Origin: Desulfosporosinus meridiei DSM 13257
GTDB taxonomy: Bacteria; Bacillota; Desulfitobacteriia; Desulfitobacteriales; Desulfitobacteriaceae
Assembly: GCF_000231385.2 (NCBI RefSeq)
Contig: NC_018515.1
Coordinates: 3,306,501-3,370,500 of the forward strand
Length of the DNA stretch: 64,000 bases
Direction: 5' to 3'
The translations under genes and the position numbers were made by a program. Positions 34,527 to 43,462 of this stretch are shown one piece after another. Positions within the stretch are counted from its first letter, which is position 1, and every line of letters starts with the position of its first letter. The notes beneath the pieces are model-generated. The model was not told the DNA's origin, made no database searches, and saw only the letters and a program-made list of their open reading frames with translations.

Positions 34527-35336
34527 TTATGCTAATTTTTGGGGACCAAATTTATCTTCCCTGTATGCTCCGATATATTCCATGCAGTATTCGTCCTGTC
34601 CTAAGAGTGCTTCCGTGGCATAGATCATACCCATCATATCTCTGTTTAACGGGTTAATAATCCCACTGTCCATTCCTGAGTTGATGGCCAGAACGAGGAA
34701 TGCCTGGTTTACAAGCTTTCTTACAGGGAGATTATAAGAAATGTTGCTTGCTCCTCCTGTGACATGAATGTTCGGATACTGTTTTTTAATTTCTTTGATA
34801 ACTTCAACAACCGTATTGATTCCGTCTTCCGAGGTACAAAGCATTTGAACTAAAGGATCAATATGCAAGCGGGAGGGATCAATGTTATATTCTTTAGCTT
34901 TTTTCATAATTCCTGCAAAAACTTCCAGACGTTTTTCTGAATCTTGGGGAATACCCGTGTCATCGCATAAGAGAGCAACACATTCCCATTTTGAATCAGC
35001 TATTAACGGAAATACAACCTCAATTTTATCCCCTTCCATGGAGACTGAGTTTATAAGACCTGGCTTTCTGCAGAATTTCATAGCCTCTGCACAGATACGT
35101 ACATTAGGACTGTCAATGGCAATGGGAGTATCTGTAACCTCCTGTACCAAGTCAATCAGCCACTTTATGGTTTCAAGTTCAATGCTGTTCTCCACCGAGG
35201 CACACACATCTATGAAGGCGGATCCTGCATCTGACTGAGCTTTAGCCAGATTTCGAATAAAGTCTGCATCCTTTGCAGCAATTGCCTTTGCTACAGAAGG
35301 AATTGCTCCGTTGATCTTTTCACCAATAATTATCAA
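34527..35336 (-). CDS. Methyltetrahydrofolate:corrinoid methyltransferase (DHPS-fold)
   Basis: Pterin-binding TIM-barrel protein of 269 aa, related to AcsE, MtgA and MtrH-like enzymes. It begins IIIGEKINGAIPSVAKAI; the pterin site residues appear in FIDVCAS, PIAIDSPN and GLINSVSMEGDK, with GGASNISYNLPVR near residue 200. It would move the methyl group from the corrinoid protein to tetrahydrofolate (or the reverse). The start is TTG (35334-35336) behind GGGGGTG, the only reasonable choice. First gene of the minus-strand operon MeTr - corrinoid protein - URO-D - DUF2284, divergent from the PucR-type regulator gene. Confidence 0.9.
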   Translation of the reverse strand: MIIIGEKINGAIPSVAKAIAAKDADFIRNLAKAQSDAGSAFIDVCASVENSIELETIKWLIDLVQEVTDTPIAIDSPNVRICAEAMKFCRKPGLINSVSMEGDKIEVVFPLIADSKWECVALLCDDTGIPQDSEKRLEVFAGIMKKAKEYNIDPSRLHIDPLVQMLCTSEDGINTVVEVIKEIKKQYPNIHVTGGASNISYNLPVRKLVNQAFLVLAINSGMDSGIINPLNRDMMGMIYATEALLGQDEYCMEYIGAYREDKFGPQKLA

Positions 35337-35442
35337 AGTTCAGTCACCCCCATTTTTAAATAATCGTCTGCGTTAATTAATTACGTTCATCCAATATTTC
35401 ATGCTAAAATATTAGTAACCTTAATCCCCTTTCTTTTCCGGA

Positions 35443-35458
35443 TAGTTGTATAGTTGTA
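35443..35458. promoter_or_regulatory. Tandem TAGTTGTA repeat in the divergent regulatory gap
   Basis: Two abutting copies of TAGTTGTA lie in the 230-base gap between the methyl-transfer operon and the PucR-type regulator gene. They are a candidate binding site for that regulator. Confidence 0.35.
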
Positions 35459-35566
35459 TATATGAATTAATATTCGCTCTTTTCGAACTATTACCTTTGG
35501 GCAATATGACAAAATTTAAGGTGTGGACTGTATATTTTGCACTTGATCTAGGACAAGGAGGTCTTT

Positions 35567-36808
35567 ATGGAACAAAATTCCCTTCTTTCTCAACTTTCCT
35601 TGAGCTTAATCAAAACCCTTAGTAACGATTCCGGCCTACAAGCCCTGGTTGATCTAGGGTATAAAACTCTGGGCAACCCTTTTACTATCACCGACTTCAG
35701 TGTAAAACTACTAGCTACAACCGGCAATACAACGGTAACTGATGACCCTGTCTGGAACGAGCTTAAGATGAACAATAACTTTATTTTCCAGACCTACTCA
35801 TACTATGTAAAAAGTAGTTTGTTTAGCGAAATTGCGAGCAATGAAGTTCCTTTTTACTGGTCAGATCCCTACTGCAAATACCCCAGGCTGATCGGAAAGA
35901 TACGTATCAACAACAGGGATTTTGCTAATATGGTGGTATGCGCCCATAACAGAGATTTTGAAGAAAGGGATAAGGAAGTCGTTGCCTTGCTTTGCGATGC
36001 ATTTTCAATTGAATTGCAAAAAGCTAAATATAATGATGTCTCACAGGGACTGACTCATCAGAGCTTTTTGCAGGATTTACTGGATAGTAAGTTCGAAGAC
36101 GAAGGAATAATTCTTGAACGGATAAAAGTTTTAGGCTTAAAGTTCAAAAGCAAGCTGTTCATTATAAGCGTTGATATACAAAATCTTGATAAATCAAGGT
36201 CAACCCTGCCTTATATAAGGGATGAAGTTGAACATAAATTATCTTATGCTAAAGCGGTAGTCTATAGGCAAAACATAATAATACTGGCCAGTTTTGACAA
36301 TGAAAGGCATTTTAAAGAAATAGAACTAAAACCTTTAAAAGAATTTATTAAGACTAATAATCTGCTGGCAGGCATCAGTCGGCCATTTTCAAAATTTACG
36401 GAGGTTAAAGCTCACCACTTTGAGTCACTCGAAGCGATAAAATTAGGAAATACCGTAAATAGTGAACAACAATTCTACCAATATGAAGATTATATTATTT
36501 TTGATTTTATAACCAACTATTCCCATGGGGAAAAGGCGAAGAGGTTGATTCACCGTTCTTTGTTAAGATTGATTAAATATGATAGGGAAAACGGAACAGA
36601 TTATGTGTTAACCTTTTATACTTATCTCTGTAATTTCAAAAACATCAAAGACTCAGCCAATAGTTTAAAAATCCATCGCAACACTATGTTTCATAGGGTT
36701 GCAAAAATCCAAGATCTTTTGGATGTAGATTTGAATGATGGTGATGTATTATTTCAACTTTATCTTTCCTATAAAATTTTAGAATTTTTTAAAATTGATT
36801 TGCCTTAG
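35567..36808 (+). CDS. PucR/CdaR-family transcriptional regulator
   Basis: Regulator of 413 aa. The N-terminal half is a GAF-like sensory region; the central part resembles the GGDEF-like domain of PucR/CdaR proteins; the C-terminus is the HTH_30 domain (NFKNIKDSANSLKIHRNTMFHRVAKIQDLL, shown in part: DSANSLKIHRNTMFHRVAKI). Such regulators typically activate neighbouring catabolic genes when substrate is present. It is divergent from the corrinoid methyl-transfer operon, which is its probable target. GGAGG stands 7 bases before the ATG. Confidence 0.88.
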   Translation: MEQNSLLSQLSLSLIKTLSNDSGLQALVDLGYKTLGNPFTITDFSVKLLATTGNTTVTDDPVWNELKMNNNFIFQTYSYYVKSSLFSEIASNEVPFYWSDPYCKYPRLIGKIRINNRDFANMVVCAHNRDFEERDKEVVALLCDAFSIELQKAKYNDVSQGLTHQSFLQDLLDSKFEDEGIILERIKVLGLKFKSKLFIISVDIQNLDKSRSTLPYIRDEVEHKLSYAKAVVYRQNIIILASFDNERHFKEIELKPLKEFIKTNNLLAGISRPFSKFTEVKAHHFESLEAIKLGNTVNSEQQFYQYEDYIIFDFITNYSHGEKAKRLIHRSLLRLIKYDRENGTDYVLTFYTYLCNFKNIKDSANSLKIHRNTMFHRVAKIQDLLDVDLNDGDVLFQLYLSYKILEFFKIDLP

Positions 36809-36833
36809 GTCTATTTCTGTGATTCTTGGCACG

Positions 36834-38003
36834 CTATTCATTACCATAATGCTTTGTGGCGATTGGAAGTCCTTTGGCTTGTAAACGCATTTCTATAACC
36901 TCTTTAATAATAGAGTAGATAAGGACAAAGAGCGGCACACCAATGATCAGACCGATAAACCCGAAGAATTTGCCACCTAAAAGAATCGCAAAGAGAATCC
37001 AGAATGAAGAGATTCCCAGAGAATCTCCAAGAATTTTAGGTCCAATGACATTGCCATCCAGTTGTTGCAGGATAAAAATAATAATCATGAACCAAAAAGC
37101 CATAGTCGGCGACTCGAAGAAGATGATGATTACCGAGGGAATAGCCCCGATAAATGGACCAAAAAAAGGAATGATATTAGTTACTGTGATAATAAATGAA
37201 ACCAGCAACGTATAGGGCATATCCACGATGGTCAGGACGATAAAGGCTATCAATCCGATAATCAAAGAGTCAACGATTTTTCCACCCAGGAAACGACTGA
37301 AGATTTTTTGTGTGCGTTTCGAAAGCTCAATAATTTTATCTGCAGTTTTAACATTGAAAACACCATAATTGACTTTTTTAGCCACACTGATAAACCGTTC
37401 TTTTTCTGCCAGCATATAAATTGAGATGATGATACCGAGAAATACGTTCCAAAGGGAGAGGGCCGTGCTTCGAAGGAAATAAAGCACCATGGGAACTAGA
37501 TCCCGGGCGTTCTCACTAATAAAAATCGCCAGCTCATCCAAGCGCTTATTGATAAAAACGACGACATCCGGCGGAAGAAGAATATCGTCAGAAATAGTTT
37601 CGATATATTCTGCCGCAGATCGCACATAGTCTGGGATGTTGCGAACAAGCCCTATGACACTAGCCATAAGCTGCGGAAAAATAAAGGCTAGGAAGAGATA
37701 GACAAAAAATCCTGAAATCAGATAAGCTAGGAGAAGAGAAAGCATATGGAACTGAGATTTTTTGATTCTTTTCATTGCCGGAATTTTCCCTAAAAGCTTT
37801 ATGATGAAATTTAAAAGGAAATTCACCAGATAAGCAATTATGAACCCATAAATAAAGGGATAGAGCGCGGAATAATAACCTGCCAATATTCGATTGAAGT
37901 ATTCCAGTCCTGACATTGTAAGAAAGAACAGTATACTTGACGCAATGACAATGAAGCTATACATAGCAATCGTAGTGTATTGCCGATTCCAGTCGATTTT
38001 CAT
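36834..38003 (-). CDS. AI-2E family transporter
   Basis: Membrane protein of 389 aa with seven to eight helices, AI-2E (YdiK/PerM/YtvI) family. Characteristic parts are the long soluble loop near residues 90-190, NIIPFFGPFIGAIPSVIIIF and the C-terminal LGISSFWILFAILLGGKFFGFIGLIIGVPLF (in part: GKFFGFIGLIIGVPLF). Family members export autoinducer or exchange Na+/H+, or are of unknown function, such as sporulation YtvI. GGAGGT six bases before the ATG at 38003 fixes the start over the upstream GTG/ATG frame opening at 38021. Confidence 0.92.
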   Translation of the reverse strand: MKIDWNRQYTTIAMYSFIVIASSILFFLTMSGLEYFNRILAGYYSALYPFIYGFIIAYLVNFLLNFIIKLLGKIPAMKRIKKSQFHMLSLLLAYLISGFFVYLFLAFIFPQLMASVIGLVRNIPDYVRSAAEYIETISDDILLPPDVVVFINKRLDELAIFISENARDLVPMVLYFLRSTALSLWNVFLGIIISIYMLAEKERFISVAKKVNYGVFNVKTADKIIELSKRTQKIFSRFLGGKIVDSLIIGLIAFIVLTIVDMPYTLLVSFIITVTNIIPFFGPFIGAIPSVIIIFFESPTMAFWFMIIIFILQQLDGNVIGPKILGDSLGISSFWILFAILLGGKFFGFIGLIIGVPLFVLIYSIIKEVIEMRLQAKGLPIATKHYGNE

Positions 38004-38223
38004 TGTAACCTCCACACCCATCTCTTTTAGAAGCTATTTTTGCTTTCTTATAATAAGCTTATCTTAATGTACCTCATCAATATATCATTGACAATGACTA
38101 CCTTGGTATAACCTTTTCCACTTAGAATCAAGTGGGTTTCAATTGGTTAATTAAACACAAAAAAATGCAATCTGCGTATAATAACAGCATGCGTATTTAT
38201 AAATCAACTCTAAGGAGGCTCCT

Positions 38224-38496
38224 ATGCATTTCCATTACCTTACAGAACTTATACAGTTGTCCCATGAAATCGAACAACTTGGCATACCGAATTCACGTAG
38301 TGCTAGTGATGAGGCTGGATTCATTGATACAAAAGCTAAAGTATTAGAAATACTAAGAGTATTATATGGTGAAAAATCCAGAGAATTTCGTGTTGTTAAA
38401 CTAACCTATTCACCGGCTACTGTTGTCAAAGTTGTAAACTATATTATTAGCAGGTCTGACAGAATCTCGCCTCAAACTAAGGCTGTTAACATGTAA
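38224..38496 (+). CDS. Small protein of 90 aa, unknown
   Basis: Short gene with an excellent ribosome-binding site (AAGGAGG, 5 bases before the ATG) and a strong terminator 6 bases after the stop, so it is very likely expressed. The product begins MHFHYLTELIQLSHEIEQLG and is mixed charged/hydrophobic; no Cys, no membrane helix, no known motif. It may be a small helical regulator. An overlapping frame from 38132 has no such signals and was dismissed. Confidence 0.7.
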   Translation: MHFHYLTELIQLSHEIEQLGIPNSRSASDEAGFIDTKAKVLEILRVLYGEKSREFRVVKLTYSPATVVKVVNYIISRSDRISPQTKAVNM

Positions 38497-38501
38497 TATC
38501 T

Positions 38502-38541
38502 AAAACGCCCTTGGGATTTCAAACCTTCCCAAGGGTGTTTT
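38502..38541 (+). terminator. Terminator of the 90-aa gene
   Basis: AAAACGCCCTTGGG pairs with CCCAAGGGTGTTTT (one G:U) around a 12-base loop, and the stem ends in T residues. Confidence 0.88.
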
Positions 38542-38592
38542 AGTGTCTTCTTATTCTTTTTCGCTTGTTTAATCACTCTTTTTATCCCAAAA

Positions 38593-39714
38593 CTAATAAT
38601 CTTTCAAGACATCGGACCATAGTGTTGGGTCTTCTATGCCTAATTTCCAAATGGCTACACCACCCAGTTGATTTTTCTTAGCAATATTTAGTTTTGCGGA
38701 TAGGCTGCGAGTATTCTCTAAATAGATTTCAGAGCGTATCCCAGCCTTTGTAAATGTAAAATGCGGAACCTGTTGAGTTTCATCATAATGGATCTGAACG
38801 TTATTTTTCTTAGCCAACTCAATGGCTTTTGCATAGGTCAAATAGGTCGGATTTGTCGGACTGTCCGATACCCAGTTGCTGGCATACACTGCTAAACCCA
38901 TAACTATTTTTTCTTCAGGTATCTTCCCTTTTGCAAAATTAATTACTCTATTTACCCAACCCAGAGATGCTATTGGCCCTTGAGTTGTACCCACCCCATG
39001 CTCTTCATAGGTCATCAAGACTACTTGATCTGCAGCCTTACCAATTTCAGCATAGTCAAATGCACCAGACCACAAATCTTTCAAATCATCTTGGTATTTT
39101 GCAGCTATGGAAACATTGAGGATTTTATTTTTGGCTTTTAACGCAATCTTCAATTCTTTCATGAAAGCGGAGTAATTGTTGCGGTCTTCAGCAGGGATTT
39201 TTTCAATGTCAATGGCGATGCCATCCCAATTTTCTTCGGTTGTTAGTGTCACAAGATTATTTATAAAATCTGTACGAACTGTATTATTTGCTAATACCCG
39301 ATGAGCCAATGGTGAGTCAAACCCTTTTTCATCCAGATTGTGGACTAGGGCATAAGCTTTTGCTCCACCCTTCTGGGCAGTTTCCTTCAGGCTTAAATCA
39401 ACATTGCCGGCACGCTTAAGTTTTCCCGATCCATCAAAGGAGTACCAAAAAAATGCGACTTCATCGAGGTCTTTAATATTTCTTGTCAGCGATTCCTTTG
39501 ATTCTTTTCCTGCATCCGTGTAAAACCCTAAGACTACACGCTTGCCAGGGCTTAGAACATTTTCCTGAGAAGCTTCTGCTTCCGGAAGCTCGGTCTGGTG
39601 ACCTGTCTGAGGCGGAGACAGCAACTGTGGGGAATTCTTAATACCTGAACAACCGCTGAGCACCATTGCTGAGATTGTAATAGATGCAATAATAGTAGCC
39701 AGATTTCGCTTCAT
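38593..39714 (-). CDS. Glycoside hydrolase family 18 lipoprotein
   Basis: Exported lipoprotein of 373 aa. The lipobox LSGC places the lipidated Cys at residue 22. The rest is a GH18 TIM barrel: FFWYSFDGSGKLK, the catalytic strand WDGIAIDIEKIP (DxxDxxE pattern with the catalytic Glu), LMTYEEHG and ending GGVAIWKLGIEDPTLW. Homologues such as SleL/YaaH cleave spore cortex or cell-wall N-acetylglucosamine, but this protein has no LysM domain. GAAGGAG precedes the ATG. Single gene on the minus strand. Confidence 0.92.
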   Translation of the reverse strand: MKRNLATIIASITISAMVLSGCSGIKNSPQLLSPPQTGHQTELPEAEASQENVLSPGKRVVLGFYTDAGKESKESLTRNIKDLDEVAFFWYSFDGSGKLKRAGNVDLSLKETAQKGGAKAYALVHNLDEKGFDSPLAHRVLANNTVRTDFINNLVTLTTEENWDGIAIDIEKIPAEDRNNYSAFMKELKIALKAKNKILNVSIAAKYQDDLKDLWSGAFDYAEIGKAADQVVLMTYEEHGVGTTQGPIASLGWVNRVINFAKGKIPEEKIVMGLAVYASNWVSDSPTNPTYLTYAKAIELAKKNNVQIHYDETQQVPHFTFTKAGIRSEIYLENTRSLSAKLNIAKKNQLGGVAIWKLGIEDPTLWSDVLKDY

Positions 39715-39945
39715 ATTTAGACTCCTTCGTCATCTTCAATTATCTGACTATTATATTGCCCTTCTAAATCAGCTGTATGTAATATAAATTAATATCGATG
39801 GATTATTATCCTAAGAAGTCTATTATAACCATGATCAATCGGCCTCTACTTCCAAAGCTAAGTAACTTACACATTCATCAGTGCAATCAAGCGGATCCAT
39901 TTACAAGCATCTACTACCTTATACTTTCCATTCGTAAGAGCTTAA

Positions 39946-41418
39946 CTATAAAATTCTTTTTTCACCCTGAATCTCTTGAATCCCCTGAATATCCTGGGAA
40001 ACCTCGATAGTTCCGGCGTAATTGCCCTGGTCATCACGCAGGGCGAAATACTGGATATAAACGTACTTATCTCCTAAATGCAGCCAGAACTTAGCATTAT
40101 CGTTTTTACCGCTTCGGAAATCTTCCAAAATTTCTTCCACGATATGAACACTATCTGGCGGGTGGCAGTTTTGAACTTGACGCCCAATGATCGCCTTACT
40201 GCGTTGGAAAATACGTTCTTTGCCAAATGTAAAATACTTTACTCTGTCTTGTTCATCCACAAAGGTAATGTCCACGGGTAAGTTATTCAGAAGAAGGTTT
40301 AATTGTTTCTGAGTAAGTACCCCTGTCTCAAAGGATATCTCTGCCTCAGAACCGCCGAGCGCTCCGCCCCCTATGTAGGGTTGTTTCAATGAGCCTGCTC
40401 CCTCTGGGGATTCAACTGGTTTCCAGCCAACATCTGGATTAACCAGATACCCTATCTCCGCACTTTGCTCCGCGATCTCTGCCCATTCAACATCCGTTAA
40501 CGTGTCTAGGCACATGGGGAACATAATATTTTCTTCTTTGTAAATCATATCTGTGATCATTTTTAAAGCCGGACGAGCAGTTCTTTCGATAATCTGCTTT
40601 ACCTCTTGATTGTTTGGCTGGTGATCCTGCAAAAACTTACTGACTTCTTTTAGAAGGGCACGAATATCATCATGAATTGCCCACATTACTTTTGGAGGAG
40701 CGTTTACACCATGTTTCTCAAGGTAAGCGAACAAGATATTTTCTTTGCGGCTATAGTGTTTCTCGATTTCGCATAATCGTTCATGAAGTTGCTGCCATTC
40801 AACTAAATCATGTTTTGCAGGTGTCTTTTCACTTGGGCTTAAAAGTTCAAAAAGCTTACTAAGTTCGGCGACTATCTTTTCGATCTCTCTATTTTCCTTT
40901 TTAAAGGTATGAACGGGATGCCCGCCTTTTACCTCTTCCACAACTTGGTTATTTAAACCTTCCTCGAAGACCGCTGCATGGACATCACACAAAGATTTGA
41001 TCTCCGTCTCGTGTAATCCCTCTTGGATTAATTCTTGTTCCAATTGGGCTATTTCTGTAGCCCCTACATCCCTCAGCAAATCTTTAAATCTTTCTCGTAA
41101 TTCTGCTGGATCTTCTTGACGATGAATATCTCGAATAATTTCTTTAAGCTGCTCCCTGCGTTCCTTACGATCTTTTGACGGATCATCTTCACTAACCACG
41201 CAGAAGCCCTTGGCTTCTAACTTGCGTTTTGCCTCTTCTAATGATATACCGTGACGTTTCAGACCTTCTGCAACGGGTAATTTTCGCCCGACAGTTTTTC
41301 TAAGAATTGAGTTCGTCGCTCCCTCTAAGCCCATTTCATGAAGAATCGGGATCAACTCGGGATAATCCTCGGTTAGATCATATAAGGACCGAGTTAAGTC
41401 TAGGACTGGTTGAGTCAT
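39946..41418 (-). CDS. DUF438/hemerythrin/PAS protein
   Basis: Soluble protein of 490 aa with an order known from anaerobes: DUF1858-like helical domain (residues 1-70, YPELIPILHEMGLEGATN), DUF438 region, a hemerythrin-like HHE domain (about 170-310; HDLVEWQQLHERLCEIEKHYSRKENILF and MIYKEENIMFP, given in part) and a C-terminal PAS domain that begins FVDEQDRVKYF and ends QDIQGIQEIQGEKRIL. The hemerythrin part may bind a diiron centre and sense oxygen or NO. No output domain follows the PAS, so it may act through protein contacts. Single gene. Confidence 0.87.
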   Translation of the reverse strand: MTQPVLDLTRSLYDLTEDYPELIPILHEMGLEGATNSILRKTVGRKLPVAEGLKRHGISLEEAKRKLEAKGFCVVSEDDPSKDRKERREQLKEIIRDIHRQEDPAELRERFKDLLRDVGATEIAQLEQELIQEGLHETEIKSLCDVHAAVFEEGLNNQVVEEVKGGHPVHTFKKENREIEKIVAELSKLFELLSPSEKTPAKHDLVEWQQLHERLCEIEKHYSRKENILFAYLEKHGVNAPPKVMWAIHDDIRALLKEVSKFLQDHQPNNQEVKQIIERTARPALKMITDMIYKEENIMFPMCLDTLTDVEWAEIAEQSAEIGYLVNPDVGWKPVESPEGAGSLKQPYIGGGALGGSEAEISFETGVLTQKQLNLLLNNLPVDITFVDEQDRVKYFTFGKERIFQRSKAIIGRQVQNCHPPDSVHIVEEILEDFRSGKNDNAKFWLHLGDKYVYIQYFALRDDQGNYAGTIEVSQDIQGIQEIQGEKRIL

Positions 41419-41574
41419 AGTTGTTCACCCTTTCAGATCTATTAAGTTGTTAAAGCTGAATGCAGTCTTTTCTATAGCATTATTTGCAAATATCTCAAAA
41501 TTACTCAATCCCCTCTTTAACCACCCTCTATCGAAAGGAACCAAAACTATGTGAGTACTCTTGTTATCCGTCAC

Positions 41575-42387
41575 TCACGACAGGATATGCAGCAGCGGAA
41601 AGCTGGCAAGGAGCAATATCTCAAAGAGCAGCAGCCTCCTCTCTGATTGTTGGGTTCTAAAACTAAAATATTCTCGCGTTATGGAATCTAAAATATTGAT
41701 TTGATTGGCTAGAACAACATAGCGTTTATTAACTTCGAAGTACTCACTGAGCCTGTCAAATATCTGCCTTGCTTCTATAGTTTTATTAAATTCCGAAGGT
41801 CGATCTAGAAGCCTTACGCTTTCTATGCTCCTGTACTTAAACCGGATACTCTTGGTAAGGGTTGAAATCACCTTTTTAGTATTTGCCCTTAGATAACCTT
41901 TATTTAGATGACTTATGAAATGACCCGCGGCATCCAGCACCTCCGAAAGCTCGGTTTCAATGTTGTAAAGCTCGACGGACTTTGCTAGGACACCCGCCAC
42001 TATATCATCCACGAGGGACTGATAATGAAAGTTTAGCTCACTTTCTGGCCACAGGTTTATGAAATTATCTCTGGAGCCAGGGATCTCATGGGTTTCATTA
42101 AACTTATGTAACAATTCATAATCAATATCAACATACAAGGTTCTCAAATACTCAAGAACAATCGAGATCTCATCTTGATTACAATTTAGAAAGGTCATAC
42201 AGCCGTATCTATATATGTAGACTGATTTGTTGGCTGAAGCATATTTTAAGATTTTTTCTACTTCTGCCTCATCAAGTTTAATATATTCCTTCCAGCTCAC
42301 ATCCTTCTCTAGATTAATAAAGGATGCTATCCGCAGGAGCGGTAGCCTTACTGCTACTTTATAAGTATTGAATACTATTCTTTCCAT
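41575..42387 (-). CDS. RMD1/DUF155-family protein (copy 2)
   Basis: Protein of 270 aa of the RMD1/Sif2 (DUF155) family. The body contains ASANKSVYIYRYGCMTFLN near residue 50 and a helical C-terminal half with LANQINILDSITREYFSFRT; one hydrophobic helix (LFEILLLASFPLLHIL) at the extreme C-terminus suggests a tail anchor. It is a diverged tandem paralogue of the gene 16 bases upstream, and the two are co-transcribed. Yeast relatives act in meiotic division and mitochondrial translation; the bacterial role is unknown. Confidence 0.82.
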   Translation of the reverse strand: MERIVFNTYKVAVRLPLLRIASFINLEKDVSWKEYIKLDEAEVEKILKYASANKSVYIYRYGCMTFLNCNQDEISIVLEYLRTLYVDIDYELLHKFNETHEIPGSRDNFINLWPESELNFHYQSLVDDIVAGVLAKSVELYNIETELSEVLDAAGHFISHLNKGYLRANTKKVISTLTKSIRFKYRSIESVRLLDRPSEFNKTIEARQIFDRLSEYFEVNKRYVVLANQINILDSITREYFSFRTQQSERRLLLFEILLLASFPLLHILS

Positions 42388-42403
42388 ATTACACCCGTCT
42401 GCT

Positions 42404-43228
42404 TTACCTTATTAAATCAAATAGCATAAGTACAACTTCAATAACAATCAACAGCACAATTACCCACTCCACGAACAATCCGCGTATGGAATGGCTTATC
42501 GTTCCAAACCCGTCAATGATGCTTTTCAATATCTCAGTCTTACTTTTGATCACTTCGTACCGGTCGTTCAGCTCAAAAAACTCTGCCATCTTTTCGTAGA
42601 ACTCTGCAGCATCACTGTTAATCCAGGTAATGTCTGGCTTATCAAGAATCATAATATAGGCAATAGTATTGTATTCATGTCTGACAATCCTTGAAGTTGT
42701 CTTAGCCAGCTCTTTGTGCCCAATATTAAGTTTTCCCTTTTCCAGGTTATCTATCTTACTTTCCAGATCATCCAGAATTTTACCCAACTGTTCTTCAATC
42801 TTTTCCAGGGCAACAGATTTAGCAATCACGATTGAAATCAACTCCGGGTAAAACAACTCCATATTGGGAATCTGAACAAAGCGATCGGTAAACTCAATCT
42901 CTTCACCCGCAACCGGATGAAGTACATAGACGTCTTGAAACCTATCATAACGCCCTATATCTACATCCGGTTTTATTGTTTTTAGATAGCCCATCAATAT
43001 CTCGATATGCTGTTGAGTCGAGTTAATAAAAACAATACTCCCAAAAGAAAAAACTAAGATCTTTTCATCTTTACCTGGTTCCTCTCCCAGGATACCTTTT
43101 AGCACCTGGTCTTGGAGCAGAAGAGGCTCCTCCCAGGTATATTTTTTTCGAATATTACATTCCACGGCAATTTTGTTTAGATCGATTTCATTGGTTACTG
43201 CAAAGGCTTTAAAGTTCAAGTCATTCAT
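42404..43228 (-). CDS. RMD1/DUF155-family protein (copy 1)
   Basis: Protein of 274 aa with the DUF155 core KILVFSFGSIVFINSTQQHIEIL, EITNIELFYPELIS-type spacing around residues 130-150, a helical SKIDNLEKGKLNIGHKELAK segment, and a C-terminal membrane helix (EWVIVLLIVIEVVLMLFDLI). It is the first of two tandem genes; the pair shares layout but only modest identity, so the duplication is old. A heteromeric membrane-tethered complex is a reasonable guess. Confidence 0.83.
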   Translation of the reverse strand: MNDLNFKAFAVTNEIDLNKIAVECNIRKKYTWEEPLLLQDQVLKGILGEEPGKDEKILVFSFGSIVFINSTQQHIEILMGYLKTIKPDVDIGRYDRFQDVYVLHPVAGEEIEFTDRFVQIPNMELFYPELISIVIAKSVALEKIEEQLGKILDDLESKIDNLEKGKLNIGHKELAKTTSRIVRHEYNTIAYIMILDKPDITWINSDAAEFYEKMAEFFELNDRYEVIKSKTEILKSIIDGFGTISHSIRGLFVEWVIVLLIVIEVVLMLFDLIR

Positions 43229-43462
43229 AGAATTCCCTTAGCTTTCTGTTTGATATTAGGAGACAATTAGTTGATATTTGTAGTATATACAGTAAGAGCT
43301 TTTTTTTACTCGGAACATTTAGGCCCTATGTAGAATCTCCTTTTTGCTACCAATGAAGCACCAATTATGGTAGTATTATACGTACTCGAAAACACACCAA
43401 CTAACTAAGGGTATCTAATTAATAGCAGAATCAATGGTTGCGACCACTAGAACAGAGGTAAT

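Noticed and set aside
38132-38347. Plus-strand frame of 71 codons before the 90-aa gene
   Set aside because: No ribosome-binding site; it overlaps the better-supported gene at 38224 in another frame.
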